Positions 6,349 to 7,180 of a DNA stretch of 7,180 nucleotides are shown piece after piece; position 1 is the first letter of the stretch, and the number at the start of each line of letters is the position of its first letter. This DNA is from an uncultured Coriobacteriales bacterium (GTDB lineage: Bacteria > Actinomycetota > Coriobacteriia > Coriobacteriales > UMGS124): contig CAKUKJ010000110.1 in NCBI GenBank assembly GCA_934662525.1, positions 1-7,180 of the forward strand, given 5' to 3'. Under the pieces are notes generated by a model that saw nothing but the letters and a program-made list of their open reading frames with translations, was not told the origin of the DNA and did not search any database. A program made the position numbers and the translations under genes.

Positions 6349-7180
6349 CTAATCAGCCGTCACGACGTCGCGGATGGCGCGTACCTTAGGCATGAGCTCG
6401 GCGAACTGCTCAGGCAGAAGCGCCTGAGCCCCGTCGGACCACGCCGCCTGGGGGTTGTCGTGCACCTCGATCTCCAGGCCGTCGGCCCCGCAGGCCGTGG
6501 CCGCAAGCGACATCGGCCCCACATAGCGCGCGTAACCCGTGGAATGGCTTGGGTCGGCGACCACGGGCAGGTGGGAGAGGTAATGCAGCACAGGCACCGC
6601 GTTGAGGTCGAAGGTGTTACGCGTGCGCGTCTCATAGGTGCGGATGCCGCGCTCGCACAGGATGACGTTGGGGTTGCCCTCGCTCATCACGTACTCGGCG
6701 CTCATGAGCAACTCGTCGATGGTGCCGGCCAGGCCGCGCTTGAGCAGCACCGGCTTGCCGGCGCGGCCCACCTCGCGCAGCAGGTTGAAGTTCTGCGTGT
6801 TGCGCGCGCCGATCTGCCACACGTCGATGTCGTACTTGAGGAAGAGGTCGACCTGGCGTATGTCCATGATCTCGGTCACGATGGGCATGCCGAGCTCGGC
6901 ACGGGCCTGGCAGAGCAGGTCGAGGCCCTCCTCGCCCATGCCCTGGTTGGCATAGGGGGAGGTGCGGGGCTTGAAGGCGCCGCCGCGCAGCATCGTGGCC
7001 CCGGCGGCTTTCACGGCGCGCGCGATCTCGATGAGGTTGGGGCCCTCGACCGAGCACGGGCCGGCGATGACCTGGAACTCGCCCGCGCCGATGGCGATGC
7101 CGGGCGCGACCTGCACCTTCGTGTCCATCGGGTGGAACTTGCGGTTGGCGGCCTTGAACGGCTCGGTGACGCGCGTGACC
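6349..7180 (-). CDS. aroF: 3-deoxy-7-phosphoheptulonate (DAHP) synthase, 5' end cut by window edge
   Basis: Condenses PEP with erythrose 4-phosphate, the first and usually feedback-controlled step of the shikimate pathway. The 276 visible residues contain the full catalytic barrel of a type I-beta (KDO8P-synthase-like) enzyme: IAGPCSVEG (38-46) with a metal-ligand Cys42, [12 protein letters not shown] (65-76), then [31 protein letters not shown] (metal His), EVH (metal Glu) and SDG (metal Asp). The frame stays open to the right edge: 17 codons before the ATG at 7128 read [12 protein letters not shown] and neighbours, matching the linker (KPYKLVSREFHPEDT in Thermotoga maritima, from memory) just ahead of the barrel. 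Hence Met at 7128 is internal and the true start lies outside, probably after an N-terminal ferredoxin-like regulatory domain of about 70-80 residues. Stop is TAG; tyrA follows after 11 nt. Confidence 0.97.
   Translation of the reverse strand, partial: VTRVTEPFKAANRKFHPMDTKVQVAPGIAIGAGEFQVIAGPCSVEGPNLIEIARAVKAAGATMLRGGAFKPRTSPYANQGMGEEGLDLLCQARAELGMPIVTEIMDIRQVDLFLKYDIDVWQIGARNTQNFNLLREVGRAGKPVLLKRGLAGTIDELLMSAEYVMSEGNPNVILCERGIRTYETRTRNTFDLNAVPVLHYLSHLPVVADPSHSTGYARYVGPMSLAATACGADGLEIEVHDNPQAAWSDGAQALLPEQFAELMPKVRAIRDVVTAD

Noticed and set aside
5150..6352. Plus-strand open frames of 184 and 212 codons opposite aroBA and tyrA
   Set aside because: They are antisense shadows with compositionally biased translations; the opposing TyrA and AroB sequences are complete and well conserved.
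6349..7128. DAHP synthase starting at the ATG at 7128
   Set aside because: The frame is open to the window edge and the residues before this Met ([12 protein letters not shown]) match the conserved linker ahead of the barrel, so the Met is internal.
1..7180. Mobile element, defence system, CRISPR, RNA gene or biosynthetic novelty
   Set aside because: Every base except short junctions is accounted for by housekeeping aromatic-pathway genes; no direct or inverted repeats, tRNA-like folds or transposase motifs were seen by eye.

Overview
The window is one tightly packed, single-direction cluster of aromatic amino acid genes. All six genes lie on the minus strand, so transcription runs from right (7180) to left (1). 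In transcription order they are: aroF (DAHP synthase; its 5' end is beyond the right edge), tyrA (prephenate dehydrogenase), an aroB-aroA gene fusion (3-dehydroquinate synthase joined to EPSP synthase in one 827-residue chain), aroC (chorismate synthase), pheA (chorismate mutase/prephenate dehydratase with an ACT domain), and aroE (shikimate dehydrogenase; its 3' end is beyond the left edge).

Junctions are very tight: 11 nt between aroF and tyrA, 0 nt between tyrA and aroBA (TAG directly followed by ATG), 1 nt between aroBA and aroC, 57 nt between aroC and pheA, and about 2 nt between pheA and aroE. Shine-Dalgarno sequences sit inside the 3' ends of the upstream genes. I see no promoter or terminator inside the window. 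This reads as the interior of one operon with translational coupling.

Together the genes supply step 1 (AroF), step 2 (AroB), step 4 (AroE), step 6 (AroA) and step 7 (AroC) of the shikimate pathway, plus the committed branches to tyrosine (TyrA) and phenylalanine (PheA). Steps 3 (dehydroquinase, AroD/AroQ) and 5 (shikimate kinase, AroK) are not in the window and may lie just downstream of aroE. No tryptophan-branch gene is seen.

The DNA is GC-rich (mostly 60-80% by line) with strong G/C preference at third codon positions. The proteins nevertheless carry motif versions I associate with clostridial-type enzymes (for example ARRAPGKN in AroC, TSQLAHVVSNAF in TyrA, ESGSTLRF in AroA). This combination suggests a Coriobacteriia-type Actinomycetota (Olsenella/Collinsella/Atopobium relatives) or a high-GC Clostridia member. 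That is inference from composition and motif style, not a database match.

The most notable items are the AroB-AroA fusion, which has the same domain order as the first two domains of the eukaryotic AROM protein; a patch of about 0.4 kb inside the AroA part with much weaker GC3 bias; motif substitutions in chorismate synthase; and the use of TAG at all five visible stops. I found no mobile element, RNA gene, CRISPR array or clearly new system.
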